Below, in pieces: positions 32,599 through 43,840 of a DNA stretch of 64,000 nucleotides. The stretch spans positions 115,237,504-115,301,503 of the forward strand of contig CM071568.1 in assembly GCA_036426205.1 (NCBI GenBank). Direction: 5' to 3'. This DNA is from Ascaphus truei. Its lineage: Eukaryota; Chordata; Amphibia; Anura; Ascaphidae. The first letter of the stretch is position 1. Each line of letters begins with the position of its first letter. The translations under genes and the position numbers were made by a program. The notes beneath the pieces are model-generated. The model saw only the letters and a list, made by a program, of their open reading frames with translations. It ran no database searches and was not told the origin of the DNA.

Positions 32599-34832
32599 TA
32601 AAACAGCTTCATTAGCCGCTAAGACAATGTAGTACCTGGTTTATTGGGGGAAGGGGTGGAGGGTGAAGGTAGTTGCTCCAGGGTTGGTGGTTAGGCCTGC
32701 AGGAGGGGTTAACCCCTTCATTACCTAATCCACATTCATTTCAGCCTAGGTAACCCCCTGCTTCCCGATTTACAGGCCCCGTTATGGGGTGCCTGTATCT
32801 CCCTGCATTGTTTAAATGTCCCGGTCACCTGGGCCGTAACGTGGGAGAATTTAAACATGGTGGGGATACTCTTCAACCACGACTACACAGCATGGCAGCA
32901 AACTGATATAGAGGTAGCGAATTTCTGTGCTTTAGGATACCAAACAATTCCCGCAAAGGGGAAAACAAAAGTTTCTGGTTGAAGTGAAGATGGTCTTAGG
33001 AGAGTACATTGCACAAAGGAGAGCCAGATTCATGGACCCCAACAGAAGTCGGATGGTGTGGAAAACACAGAAAGTACTAAAGAGAAGTTTGGGGGCATGA
33101 TGGACTCGAAGGCCAAGAAGAAGAAAAGGGAAGATGTCACCCGAGATAGATCCCAGAAGAAAACTCCTCCTCAAGGTGAGTCTTGTCCCCAGAAGGGGGG
33201 GGGGGGTGTTTAATGATGAGTTTATGCAGGGCTTCACTCTGAGAGGAGAGGTATGTGAGATAGTGAATTGTTAACCTCTCTCTGTTCTCTCAGGAAACCA
33301 CACCTTGAGAGGCAGAGAAAACTGTCTTGAAAAGGGCATGCAGCACATTTCTCCTAGGACTCTGGAAAGAGGATCGCCTGGACTTATGCGAGCACTTGGC
33401 GAGATAGTATCCCGTTTTACAAACATACTAGTATCTCGCAATACCAACACAGATCCTCTGAACAGTGTCTATTCCTTTCTCCAAAAGAAATAGAGCCTTG
33501 TAACGTGTTTACTTGCATTGTCTTGACCTCCATTTCCCTAGAGAGTCTTGGGGTGTTTGCATCTGTTTTTGGGTTTTTGGGCATCTCTGCGTGTCCTCAA
33601 CCCAGTTGGTATCGGTAACTCATCTGCAGAACTTAGCAGTCTACTCTGCTGCCGGGCGTCTTCCTTGACAAAGATTTGTCAGAGATAACTCAGCAGTCGC
33701 ACAGCGGTTTGGTCATCAAAAATCAGGCTTCTATAAACCAATCCAGGTCCATTAGTAATGGTCTAATCAGTTCCAGCATAGGGGAGACTCAAGCAAGGGC
33801 ATCATTCTTGAGCAGGGTGATGATTAGTCCAACCTTGGCTTCGTCCGTATTATAGACTGTGAGCTGTAGTTGAAAGGAGTGTGCATTGATTGAGAAAACC
33901 TCGGAATTGTTGTTTCCCCATTAAGTTTTCCGGAAGGTATACAGATGGAGCATTTTGAAGAGGCACAGCGGGTTGAGTGTGAATGTGCACTTCCCTTACT
34001 TCAGTTTCTGCAACAGTTCAAGTTTGGATCCTGCTGCTAATTTTCAAAGCGGCCAAGATGGGTGAAAACATGACCTACTGTAGTTGTTGCTGGGCCTGGG
34101 TCAAGTCTGTTCCGGTGGGAATCATGATAAGGCCTGTTTATTTTGTTGAGAGGAGATCTATGGCAGGAGTTGATCCCAGTGGCAGGAACAGCAGGCAGTA
34201 AGAAAGCATAGTTGAGATTACAGGCAGGGATCCAGAGCAGGCTGCAGAGTATCGCAGTCGGGGGTCACAGTCAATTGGCAGAGTATCGTAGTCAGGTCAT
34301 GGGCAGAGGTCGGCAGCGAGGAGGCAGGAACAAGACAGGACAAGGGAACAGGGCTGGATAAGGGAACCACAGCAAAGGCACAGCAACAAGGGAACAGCAA
34401 ACACAGCAGCAGCAGCAACCACACAGGTGCTGGAGGAACCAATATAACATGCAGTGATAGACAGGAAGGGGAGGTTTACATAGGGCAGACTGAGAGGTAT
34501 CAGACAGGCGCAGGGTATCAGGTTTCAGCGTCTGGAATGTTCTTTGACAGAACTCACGAGAAACAGCAGTCCCGGTGGATGAGTGGGGGAACTGCAGCTG
34601 GGAGCAGGACTTCAAGGAAGAACCTGACACATTCAAAGTACTACAGTACTTGACAAAACACAGAACCCCAGCAAGCTCTTTTTGGGAACCCCTGAGCCCC
34701 CACAAAATATATATATGTATATAAGTGTCAAAATGGAGTGCTATTGAGCGTGGCATATGTATACAACAGACGAAAGAGAAGGCCAATGCTACATCCAACA
34801 TGACAGAAATACACAGTAAAATACTTATACTA
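32599..34832. other. anonymous sequence with repeat remnants
   Basis: At 32690-32870 there are further blocks of the foldback family (GGTAACCCCCTGCTTCC, GTTATGGGGTGCCTGTAT). Around 34200-34450 CAGGCAGGG and CAGAGGTCGGCAG blocks suggest a retroelement LTR or leader remnant. No coherent gene or element ends were seen. Confidence 0.45.
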
Positions 34833-35093
34833 TGCACTGTATGTAAGAATGGTGTGTTTATTGTATGTATGTAAGAATGCTGCGTGTATTGTATGCACTG
34901 TATGTAAGAATGCTACGTGTTTTGTATGCACTGTATGTGAGACTGCTGCATGTATTGTATGTGAGATGCTGTGTGTATGGTATGCACTGTATGTGAGAAT
35001 GCTGCGTGTATTGTATGCACTGCATGTAAGACTGCTGTGTATATTGTATGTACTGTATACAAGAATGATGTGTGTATTCTATGCACTGTATAT
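34833..35093 (+). repeat. 33-bp minisatellite
   Basis: About eight imperfect units of 33 bp recur, each containing CACTGTATGTAAGAATGCTG and GTGTATTGTATG. Because 33 is a multiple of three, one frame stays open and encodes a Cys-rich 11-residue repeat. I regard this as incidental, because no start context, homologue or flanking coding sequence supports a gene. Confidence 0.85.
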
Positions 35094-36360
35094 GTAACGG
35101 GTGTTCCCTATGACTACCGGCGCTACTACTTGCTGTGCAACCTGTGTGGCTCTCAGGAGCCTAAGCCTCCGCTTGGGGAACCTGGGGTACATCTTTATCA
35201 TACATCTCTTGGTGCAACGCCTCCACCTGGGAGGGATCCCAACGGAGTGGGAGGAGGCCCTCACAGGAAACAACCACACAACTCTACCAATTGGAGTCCC
35301 TGGCTTCCCTGCGCTCCGGCTGACAGTAATTTCAAGTGTTAGCAATCATTTTATGAGGGAGCAAAGGACGTGCAGGCATTGGATGCCTTTATATCTTGCT
35401 GCCAATTGATGGTGAACCTGGGATGTTTACATCCACTCTGCAAACCTGGGACTCACCCTACCACCGCAGATGACCACAATAGAGATTTCTCTCCCACGAA
35501 TGGTTCTGTTTGAAATCCTGTAAGTGCACATTCTTATGGGTTGCTGATTTTTTAAATAAATGTACCTTATTTTTTACTCAGTTACGTGCTATGGAGCTTG
35601 CGCTTTTGTTTGTTTTTTGTTCATAGATTCCAAAAGTGGTTGGCTACACCACTCCCCTTAAAGCTGCAAAGACGCTCCCTGGATCTTCTATTGAGACTAT
35701 ATTTCTCACTGGATTTTTTGTTTGAGTGGAACATTCAATTTGGATTTTCCTTTTTTTTCACTATCACGTTATGGTTTGTAGATATTATTAGGTTAAATTG
35801 TGGTAATTTTAATTTATTTTAATATTTTAAATATGTTATTATAATTTATAATTTATTAGGGTTATTTCACATCCTCTTTAGCGCTACTTAATTTTTGTGT
35901 TGTCTTTATATATTTATATATATCAATATTTGAGTTTCCACTTAGATTTATAGTTTTGATGTGCTCATCACATTAAACTGTTTAATTAGTTAGGGACTAA
36001 TTTAATAAAGGACAACATTTACAAACTGAATCCCTAATCACTTCACCAGAAAATGCAGAAAAAAAACAAGGGTTAGGTATTATTTTCTCCCTTTTTTCCT
36101 TTTATTGGAGAATTGTATTCAGACAATAGGGTTATGTCTAATATTATCACATATAAAATAAAGGCATATTAGAAAAATGACATCTGAGATAATGGTCATT
36201 ACAAGTCAATTTGCAATATTGTTAGGGAGAAAGAAACCAACAAAACACAACAAAACATATTTATTTATTTATCAAATGTTTTTACCAGTAAGTAATATAT
36301 TGAGAGTTACCTCTCGTTTTCAAGTATGTCCTGGGCACAGAGTTATGATAACAATACATG
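35094..36360. other. anonymous sequence before the LTR element
   Basis: Position 35094 onward begins TATGTAACGGGTG and may be a degraded retroelement. The last 150 bases (from about 36270) are a dispersed-repeat sequence that resumes at 41192 after the LTR element. Nothing coding was recognised. Confidence 0.45.
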
Positions 36361-36365
36361 GTTAC

Positions 36366-36988
36366 TGTAACAGGGGATTTATCCCTGTTCACAAATGTGC
36401 CTCTAATCCAGCAGTGTGGTGGTTAACTGCTGGTAGGCAAATAACTAACACCACCTGGCTGATTACAGGTGTTAGAAAAAGCCTGCCTCTGAGACAGGAA
36501 GAGAGACTTCTGAGCACACATGTGAGCTGAACAAAGAGACAGATAGAGGAGAATTCCTTAGTCCACAACTGGGCTGAACCAAGGAAGGACAGATGTCTTG
36601 ACCGGCAAGCTGACAACAAGACACAGGGGATAATACTTCTATACCTGGATCCTGACATTGCCTTATCACACACAGGTGTGGACACCAGGAGAACAAAGAA
36701 GCCTTCCCCTACAGCAACCCAGCTAACAGATAAGACTTTTATTTTAAGACTATTATCTATGTCTATCTAAGTATATGAATGTCTCTATGATTTGGGCTGG
36801 TGAATCGCTGGGCTAACCACGCAGTTAGAGAGAACTGGATCACAAGTGTATATATACTCCAGAGTGGAGCAGATTTTGTTTGCTGATTTACATGTTTGCT
36901 GTGTTTAAAACAACAGGCACAATAAAGCCTTATTTTAATTTCACCTTAAAACAGTCTCCATTGCATACCTCTGAACATGTCTCTTACA
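36366..36988 (+). repeat. 5' LTR
   Basis: It begins TGTAACAGGGG and ends CTCTTACA, the TG...CA ends of LTRs. A TATATATA box near 36848-36855 and an AATAAA at 36921-36926 give a plausible promoter and poly(A) signal. Confidence 0.94.
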
Positions 36989-36990
36989 TA

Positions 36991-37007
36991 TGGTGTCAGA
37001 AGAGGGA
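36991..37007 (+). other. primer binding site (tRNA-Leu type)
   Basis: Two bases after the 5' LTR the sequence TGGTGTCAGAAG begins. It is complementary to the 3' end of a tRNA-Leu (TTCTGACA plus CCA). This is where minus-strand DNA synthesis would start. Confidence 0.8.
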
Positions 37008-37924
37008 TGAGAGGTGGGCCTTGAAGTTAAAAGGGGCCCCGGAGATTGCCTGTGAATTTTTTTGTGCTTTTGCCTGCATACAGTCTTACAAAAAGCCTGA
37101 GCACAGAAACAAAGATTCACCTGCAGCAGAGATCAAAATTAAAGGGATACACATCCAGGCAGGAAATCTACACTGCACTGAAGAAAGCCACAAAACCACA
37201 GATTGACTCTTTTCCCCAATCCCAAGAGGAGAGACGGTGTTGAAGCAGGTAAATTTTAATTGCTTATCACAATAATGTGTAATATGATTGTTGGAAAAGG
37301 GGCTTTGCCTTTCAGCCGTAGTCAGGGTTCAAGAAGTGAGTTTAGCGCTCCAGAGGAGCTAGGCTTTTTTTATTGTTTTCTTTAAAAAAAATTGTGCTGA
37401 AGCAGTGAATACAGATGGTGACCCACGAGCGGTACTGATTCTGCAAGTAAAGGCTGTCACACCGCATAGGACTACCAGCTGTGAATGGAGTATATGCAGA
37501 AAAGTGTGAAAATTGATGCAAGACTGTGCTGAAGCAGGGGAATTTTCAGAAAACAAGTGCTGAGTGTAAAATTGCCCTACCGGGTAAAAAAGGGATTGCT
37601 GAACTGTGTAAAAGGTAACCCAAAGCCAATTGCTGAGTGTTGAGTCACCCTGCCGGGAGTGAAAGAAATATTCCACTGCAAAGAATATATTTTTTTCTAC
37701 ATGTAAAGTCTGTCTATGTATCTTGGGAGTAAAACAGGCACCCAAAGTGTGAAGAGTGAATGCCATAATACCCAAAGATGAGACTGAAAATTACTGAACT
37801 CAAGCAGAAAACCACATTATTTTGCTGAAGCGGAGGGATTGCACCTAGGAAGTAAATGGTGTAAAGCAAATAGAAGTTTTTACTTAGCAACTGCACATCC
37901 AGTATACCTAATGAGAAAGAATGC

Positions 37925-40564
37925 GTGCACAGTACTGCTGATGTTTTAAAACTTACTAAAGGAAAGAAAAAGTCTACGGAGATGCCTGTGAGAGCTATGA
38001 CCTCTTCAAGCAAAATATGCCCACCGGTAGGACTATCACAAGCTGGGGTTCTAGAAAATACACTGGCAAAAGCTGCAATAGAGCCTCCAGAGGTCAGGAA
38101 GAAAAATACACTTTATAGCCCTAAAATGGAGGACAAGATGCGGCGTTCCTGTAATGAACCCTACCCCACGGAAGAGAGGCCCTTCAAGTCCGATGAGGAG
38201 GAAGAAATCTCTTACGGGGAACCCAAACCGAGTCACACCCACAAAACACCCCAAGAATGGTGGGGGTGCCTGAACTCGGTATGAACCGAAAAGACCGCTC
38301 CCTATTATGACGAATATGATCAGCAGGAGAAAGAGCGGGAGCAGCGGATCACCGAATATTTCCGTCAGCTAAAACAGTTGCAAGAAAAGCATCAGGATCC
38401 AGTGAAGCTGCTAAAATTTCAAATGAAGATGGAGACCCCAGTATCCCTAAGGGGACGGAGTCATCCAAAATAAAAAGGCGAAAAAGAAAAAGAAAAGCGG
38501 TTCTTCACGTACCATGGAAGGAACAGATACGTCCGCAGATCCCGGGAGAAAAAGGGGGACCGAGATGCCCTGCAGCCTTGAGAAAATGTAGGATTCGTCA
38601 TGTGAATGACCAAATATCCAGAGGGCCCAAGGCAATAGTCGGGTAACCCAAAGAAGTGTCTGTCCGGTGCCAACAGTGAGGAACCCTCAATCAACCATCC
38701 CAGGGAAGCGGAGCGGGTATCAGTGAGTGACGATCCCTTGACCAGCCCTGAAGATGCCCTGAAAATTGCCAGGCGTGACTGTGATCTGCTCTGGGAACAA
38801 TTGAAACTGAAGAAAGATGGTTACGCAGAGCTACTGAAAAATAACGTGGAGCTGCAGAAGAATGTGCTCACGATGTACTCGTTGGCCAGGACAGAATTGA
38901 ACGATCTCAAGACTGAGCTAGATACTGCAAACGCTACTATTACCGCCATGGATGAAAAGCTTAGCCAATCTGATAAAATGATGGCTAAGCTGAAGCGGAA
39001 GTATGAGGAGGCACTGAAGGAGATTACAGTCTTTCATCAAGATGTTCACAGTCTTCGTGCAGCACTGGATGCCTCACAGCATGAGATCAACAGCGGCCAC
39101 ACAAAACTGGAAGTCTCCAGAAAGGAACTACACAGTCTCGCTGAGGAGCTGGACAATTCTTAAGAAACTATTGTCAATCTTAATACAGATCTCAAAGTTT
39201 CTCAGAAGGAGCTTCAGACCCTCAACCTAGAGAAGGAAATCTCATGCCAGGAGACTGTCATTCTCAAAGCAGATGTGCGTAAATGGAAGGAGGACTACAT
39301 GGAGGTCTTGAAAAGAAAATTACAGAGACTGCAAAAAGAGAAAATTGAAGACTGAAAGAAGAGAATTCTCATTTGACAGACCATGTCAAGGGAAAAAATG
39401 AAAAGCTGCACGAGCTTAAAGAAATAAATAAACTTTTGGAAAAATAAGTTTGAAGCAGAGCACCGACTGCAGAACCAACTGCAAGGTCTGAGTACGCACC
39501 TCCAGAATGCTGAGGAGAAGCAGTAAACTCTACAGGAATACAATCTGCAGGCTGAAAAAGAAATAAAAGTGCTGCAGGAACGTCTGATTACCCAGTATGT
39601 CCCTGCAAAGCAGCATGAGAAACTGAAGGCTACCCTGAGCATCAACAAAGCATTGCTAGAGGCCAAGCTTAGAGCCCAGGTGTCTCGGCACAAAAGGGAG
39701 CACAAGAAGGTCCAGAAACTGAGACAAGTAACTGTGGCCCAAGCAAAGAAATTCACAGTGCTTCACAATACAATGAAAATGTGGAAGCAAGCTCAGAGAA
39801 AGCAAAGTGCGCAGATAAATTCCCTGAGACAGAGACTTGCAAGACGCACTAAAAAAACAGGGATCTCTCACGGATGAGATTACAGTACTACAAGGACAAG
39901 TATTGACCCTGACCAAGCATCAGTATCCCACAGCCACAAAAACCCAAAGGAAAAAGGGTACAGTGAGAGCTGGGAACACCGTTCGCCTAAAAAACAAGGT
40001 AGCAAAGTCTGAACCACCTAAACAAGCACTAGCTAAACCTTCAGCCACTGAACAGGAAAAACAAAAAAAGGTATACATGCAGAATCAAAACCAGAAGAAT
40101 CCTTAGCTGATGAAGCTGAAAAGATGGGACATTCTCTGGAAGTGGATATGGAATTGCAACTCAATCCCAAAGAAGCTAAACTAGCAACTCCATTGAGTGG
40201 AAAAAGTGCAAAGAGGCAGCTTCAAGAGCGGAAAACTCAAAGGGCTATTCTTAAACGCTCTGCAACTGTTGCCATACAGTCTGCCTACTATAAGAAGAGC
40301 ACCCGACGCAAGGGAAATCTCATGACCGCGCATGCAGTAAAAAGACTATTCTTGGAAAAAGTCCTCAAGCGACTGAGGAGTGCTGATCTCAAGCACCTTC
40401 GGGAGGAGACACGAATAAACTGGAGAAAGGGCTCCAATCCCAGCGGGACTGAGGGTTCTCTTCCTCCATCCACTCTCATTCAGGTCACAGAAAGATCTCG
40501 AATTAGAGTGGAAGGATGGGCTTTGGCCGTGGCAAGCCCGAGCTTCCCACAAACAGGGGAGGTA
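37925..40564 (+). pseudogene. internal coding region of the LTR element: broken coiled-coil protein
   Basis: Open segments at 37925-38284, 38723-39163, 39569-39877, 39837-40106 and 40124-40560 read in the element's sense. They look like one former protein of perhaps 700-850 residues interrupted by stops and frameshifts. The first part is charged (SDEEEE run). The middle parts are long heptad-like helices rich in Leu, Glu and Lys. The last part is basic and contains IQSAYYKKSTRRKG, resembling a calmodulin-binding IQ motif. I see no zinc knuckle, protease, polymerase or integrase motif. It may be a divergent gag or a captured host coiled-coil gene. The QYVPAKQHEKLKATL segment vaguely recalls UACA/RAI14-type coiled coils, but I could not verify this. 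Confidence 0.65.
40553..40564 (+). other. polypurine tract
   Basis: An AGGGGAGGTA stretch lies immediately upstream of the 3' LTR, the expected place for plus-strand priming. Confidence 0.7.
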
Positions 40565-41186
40565 TGTAACAGGGGACTTATCCCTGTTCACAAATGTGCC
40601 TCTAATCCAGCAGTGTGGTGGTTAACTGCTGGTAGGCAATTAACTAACACCACCTGGCTGATTACAGGTGTTAGAAAAAGCCTGCCTCTGAGACAGGAAG
40701 AGAGACTTCTGAGCACACATGTGAGCTGAACAAGGAGACAGACAGAGGAGAATTCCTTAGTCCACAACTGGGCTGAACCAAGGAAGGACAGATTTCTTGA
40801 GCGGCAAGCTGACAACAAGACACAGGGGATAATACTTCTATACCTGGAGCCTGACATTGCCTTATCATACACGGGTGTGGACACCAGGAGAACAAAGAAG
40901 CCTTCCCCTACAGCAACCCAGCTAACAGATAAGACTTTTCTTTAAGACTATTATCTATGTCTATATAAGTATATGAATGTCTCAATGATTTGGGCTGGTG
41001 AATCGCTGGGCTAACCATGTAGTTAGAGAGAACTGGATCACAAGTGTAAATATACTCCAGAGTGGAGCAGATTTTGTTTACTGATTTACATGTTTGCTGT
41101 GTTTAAAGCAACAGGCGCAATAAAGCCTTATTTTAATTTCACCTTAAAACAGTCTCCATTGCATACCTCTGAACACGTCTCTTACA
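40565..41186 (+). repeat. 3' LTR
   Basis: This is a near-identical copy of the 5' LTR (TGTAACAGGGG to CTCTTACA), with AATAAA at 41119-41124. It is followed directly by the second GTTAC target copy. Confidence 0.94.
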
Positions 41187-41191
41187 GTTAC

Positions 41192-41636
41192 ATTAAATGA
41201 ACAGAGGTTATGCAGTCAATTCACAGACGTTTCATGGACAGTTAGAGTTGGGAAATTGGGTACAGGGGATAAAAGGGCTGGTGACTTTCAGATTGAAATA
41301 GAGCAGCTTTAACATTACCAAACATCACCGAAAGGCAGCTAATGGCTCAAACCCTTTTTCTGCACTTCGGCTGTGCCAAAGGCTGTCCTTCGGCTGCGCC
41401 AAAGGCTGTCTGCCTTTGGTGCGATTCAGATGCAGACTGAAGGGATTCAGATTGAATGCAGCTGTGTTTTCAAAGTCCTTTGTCCTCCTGGGTTATTAAC
41501 ATTCCAGTGGGCAGAGTTGACGAAACAAATGGCAGTAAGCTAATGAAGATATTAACCCTTAGCATTCAGAGGGGAACAGCTCTTGTGGATCCCTTTCAGG
41601 CGTCCACCTTTGGGGCAACGCAGATGTAGATGCAGC
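41192..41636. other. dispersed-repeat host sequence of the LTR insertion
   Basis: The sequence continues the repeat interrupted at 36365. A short tandem block, CTTCGGCTG-type followed by GCCAAAGGCTGT, occurs twice around 41376-41412. Nothing coding was seen. Confidence 0.5.
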
Positions 41637-42098
41637 TGTGGATAAGACATAATAGAACCTAAAACAAAACAGGGTTAGACTGCAAAGATACGTGGGTGAT
41701 CTGAGTAGGCTTTTTATTCAGCCACAAAAAGGCCTAAAATAACAGAGCTTCAGCATAAAAATAAATGAAAAATAAGTCCTTTAATAGGGCCCTTCCCTTT
41801 TCCCAGGGAGGGCAGTTCAAGTCGAGGAAATACAATGAGCAAAAAGTACTGTAAGTGTTTCAATTGTAACAGAGCGTATTGCAGTCTTCTCTCCCTCCAG
41901 AGCTCCAGCGTCTGTCTGGTTCAGTCAGGGCTAGAGCAATGAGAGCTACAGACTTAAGACACTTTAATGAGCCAGGTGAGCAGGCTAATCAAGTCAGCCT
42001 GTTCTCTGATTGAGATTTAGCCTGCTCAGTGCTGTGCTCAACCAATAAATATAGGCCTCCCATTCCTAAAATTGGGATAGTGCATCCATCTTGTTACA
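41637..42098 (-). repeat. probable 3' LTR of a gypsy element
   Basis: On the minus strand a purine tract AGGAGAAA is followed at 42098 by TGTAACAAGATGG, a TG-starting LTR-like end. A GAATAAAAAG poly(A)-like signal lies near 41720. The far end, at about 41637 with CTTATCCACA, is a guess. It sits immediately past the RNase H region of the gypsy polyprotein described next. Confidence 0.5.
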
Positions 42099-42099
42099 T

Positions 42100-43840
42100 T
42101 TCTCCTGTTTGTATGTGGCTAGGGCCCCACACGGCTGAAGCCCGACCCTCCACCCATTGTCGAGACAGCAAATTGGTGTGTTTTCCTTCCCAGGCTTGTG
42201 CTGAATCTCAAACGAGAAGTGCTGGAGGGCCATATACACCTGATTAGTCTAGCATTGGAGTGTTTCATTGAATTTAAACACTTTAGGGGAGCGTGATCCA
42301 TCACCAGGGTAAAATGGACTCCTGCCAGGTAATGTCTTAAGGCCTCAATCGCCCACTTCACTGCTAGGCATTCCTTTTCAATCACTGAGTAGTTGATTTC
42401 CCTCAGAAATAATTTACGATTCAGGAAAAGGATTGGGTGTTCTACGCCCTCAAATTGTTGTGACAGAACTGCCCCATGTCTTATCTCTGAGACATCGGTC
42501 TGTATGGAAAAGAGCCTATTAAAATCTGGACTTCTAAGAGCCGGAAACTCAGATAGATACCTTTTTACCTCCTAGAAGGCTTGCTGGTACTCTCTAGACC
42601 ATACCACTTGGACAGAGGCACACTTTTTTGTGAGGTCTGTTAGGGGTGTTGTAATTGCTAAGTAATTTGGGCTAAAGCGTTAGTAATAACAGGGAGTGAA
42701 CTTGTGTTTTTATCCGTGGAATTGGGCCTTCCTTCAGGGCAACTGTCTTACTAGCTAGTGGCCTTACTAATCCACCCCCAAGGGTTGGCGGTAAGCCCTG
42801 CCTCTCTTAAGGATTTGAGGACAGATCTAAGCCTGTTTAGATGGACTCGCCAGTACTTACTATAGATAACGGTGTCATCTAGACTGCAGAATAAGCCCTA
42901 TGAGGTCATAGCACTCTGTCCATGGGCCCCCAGAAGATGGCCCAGGCTCCATGAAGACCGAATGGCATTGTCACAAATTGATACAAAACACGGAAGTGAC
43001 AAAGGCAGTTTTGGGTTTCTATTTTTCCTCCAAAGTAATTTGCCAGTGTCCTTTTGTGAGGTCAAGCATAGATATGTACTCTTCCATTCCAAGGGAATCT
43101 AGCAGTTTGTCCACCCTTGGCATTAGGTATACATCAAACCTGGATACCGCATTGACCTTTCGGAGGTCCACATAAAACCTCACCTTTCCATCTGTTTTAA
43201 GAACCATTACTATCGAACTACATGATTCGCTGCATGATTCCTCGATCACGCTGTAACTGTTTGAGAAAAACTGCCTCTAAATCCAGCAGTGTGCTGGTTA
43301 ATTGCACACAGGCAATCAACCAGACTTCACCTGACTGATTAGGACTTTTAGAAAAGCCTGATGTGAGAAGCCAAGATATAATTTCACCCTAATCGGTCTC
43401 CATTAAATGTACCTCTGCACACATCTCTTACACACGCCCAGATTTAGCATTTCTTGAACTTCTACCAGGGCTTTAAGGCTTACTAGCGACCGGTAGGGGC
43501 GGAATCGTACTTTCATACCAGGTTCTGTCTCTTTCCTGTGTGACACTAAATTTGTTTGCCCTGGGAGATCAGAAAATACATCCCTAAACTGTTTAAATAA
43601 TTCTGTCATCGGGCCCAAGACATTTAGGCCTTCTCCTCGGCCCCATGGAAGCTTTCCATGAGCCGAAAAGCCAGAGTTAGAGTTTTGGCAGCATGGCTGT
43701 CATGTATGGGCCACCTGAGTGCACGTGACCTGCATACGGGACAAGGGTTAATACTCCGTTCGCTAGTGGTCCCACTTTTCACTTTGCAGAGGTCCCTCAA
43801 ATGGACAATATCTCCTCTAAATCCATCCCAATATAGCAAT
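42100..43840 (-). pseudogene. Ty3/gypsy pol remnant (reverse transcriptase and RNase H)
   Basis: Reading downward on the minus strand there is a pre-polymerase segment (43618 to 43433, with FRDVFSDLPGQT and EMLNLGV). The reverse transcriptase follows (43250 to about 42800, with VIEESCSE, FYVDLRKVNAVS and DLTKGHWQITL). RNase H comes last (42385 to 42119, with EKECLAVKWAIEALRHYL). The YLDD active-site block near 42865 reads Ser-Leu-Asp-Asp after a frame break. RNase H is followed within about 100 bases by a purine tract and LTR-like end, with no integrase. That order suits the Gmr1-like gypsy branch, where integrase precedes reverse transcriptase, but a deletion would look the same. Confidence 0.85.
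43252..43432 (+). mobile_element. internally deleted LTR inserted in the gypsy pol
   Basis: The segment starts TGTAACTG and ends ATCTCTTACA. It shares the CTCTAAATCCAGCAGTGTG and CACCTGACTGATTA blocks with the LTRs at 36366 and 40565. About 440 bp of the LTR is deleted. A perfect 5-bp target duplication CACGC flanks it (43247-43251 and 43433-43437). It splits the reverse transcriptase reading frame between the EMLNLGV and IEESCSE blocks. Confidence 0.9.

Larger units (their letters stand above)
36366..41186 (+). mobile_element. complete LTR retrotransposon, non-autonomous, coiled-coil coding
   Basis: The element is 4,821 bp long, with two LTRs of 623 and 622 bp that are about 97% identical (roughly 20 substitutions and one indel counted by eye). 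It is flanked by a perfect 5-bp target duplication GTTAC (36361-36365 and 41187-41191). A primer site complementary to tRNA-Leu follows the 5' LTR. A GGGGAGG purine tract precedes the 3' LTR. The 3.6-kb interior has no recognisable protease, reverse transcriptase or integrase. It encodes broken coiled-coil protein. It must have been copied by another element's enzymes and is fairly young. Confidence 0.93.

Noticed and set aside
34849..35097. Cys-rich repeat protein gene
   Set aside because: The frame is a by-product of a 33-bp minisatellite, with no start context or flanking exons.
40124..40729. Single 201-codon gene
   Set aside because: The frame runs from the LTR element's internal coding region into its 3' LTR. 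It is the tail of a broken element protein, not a host gene.
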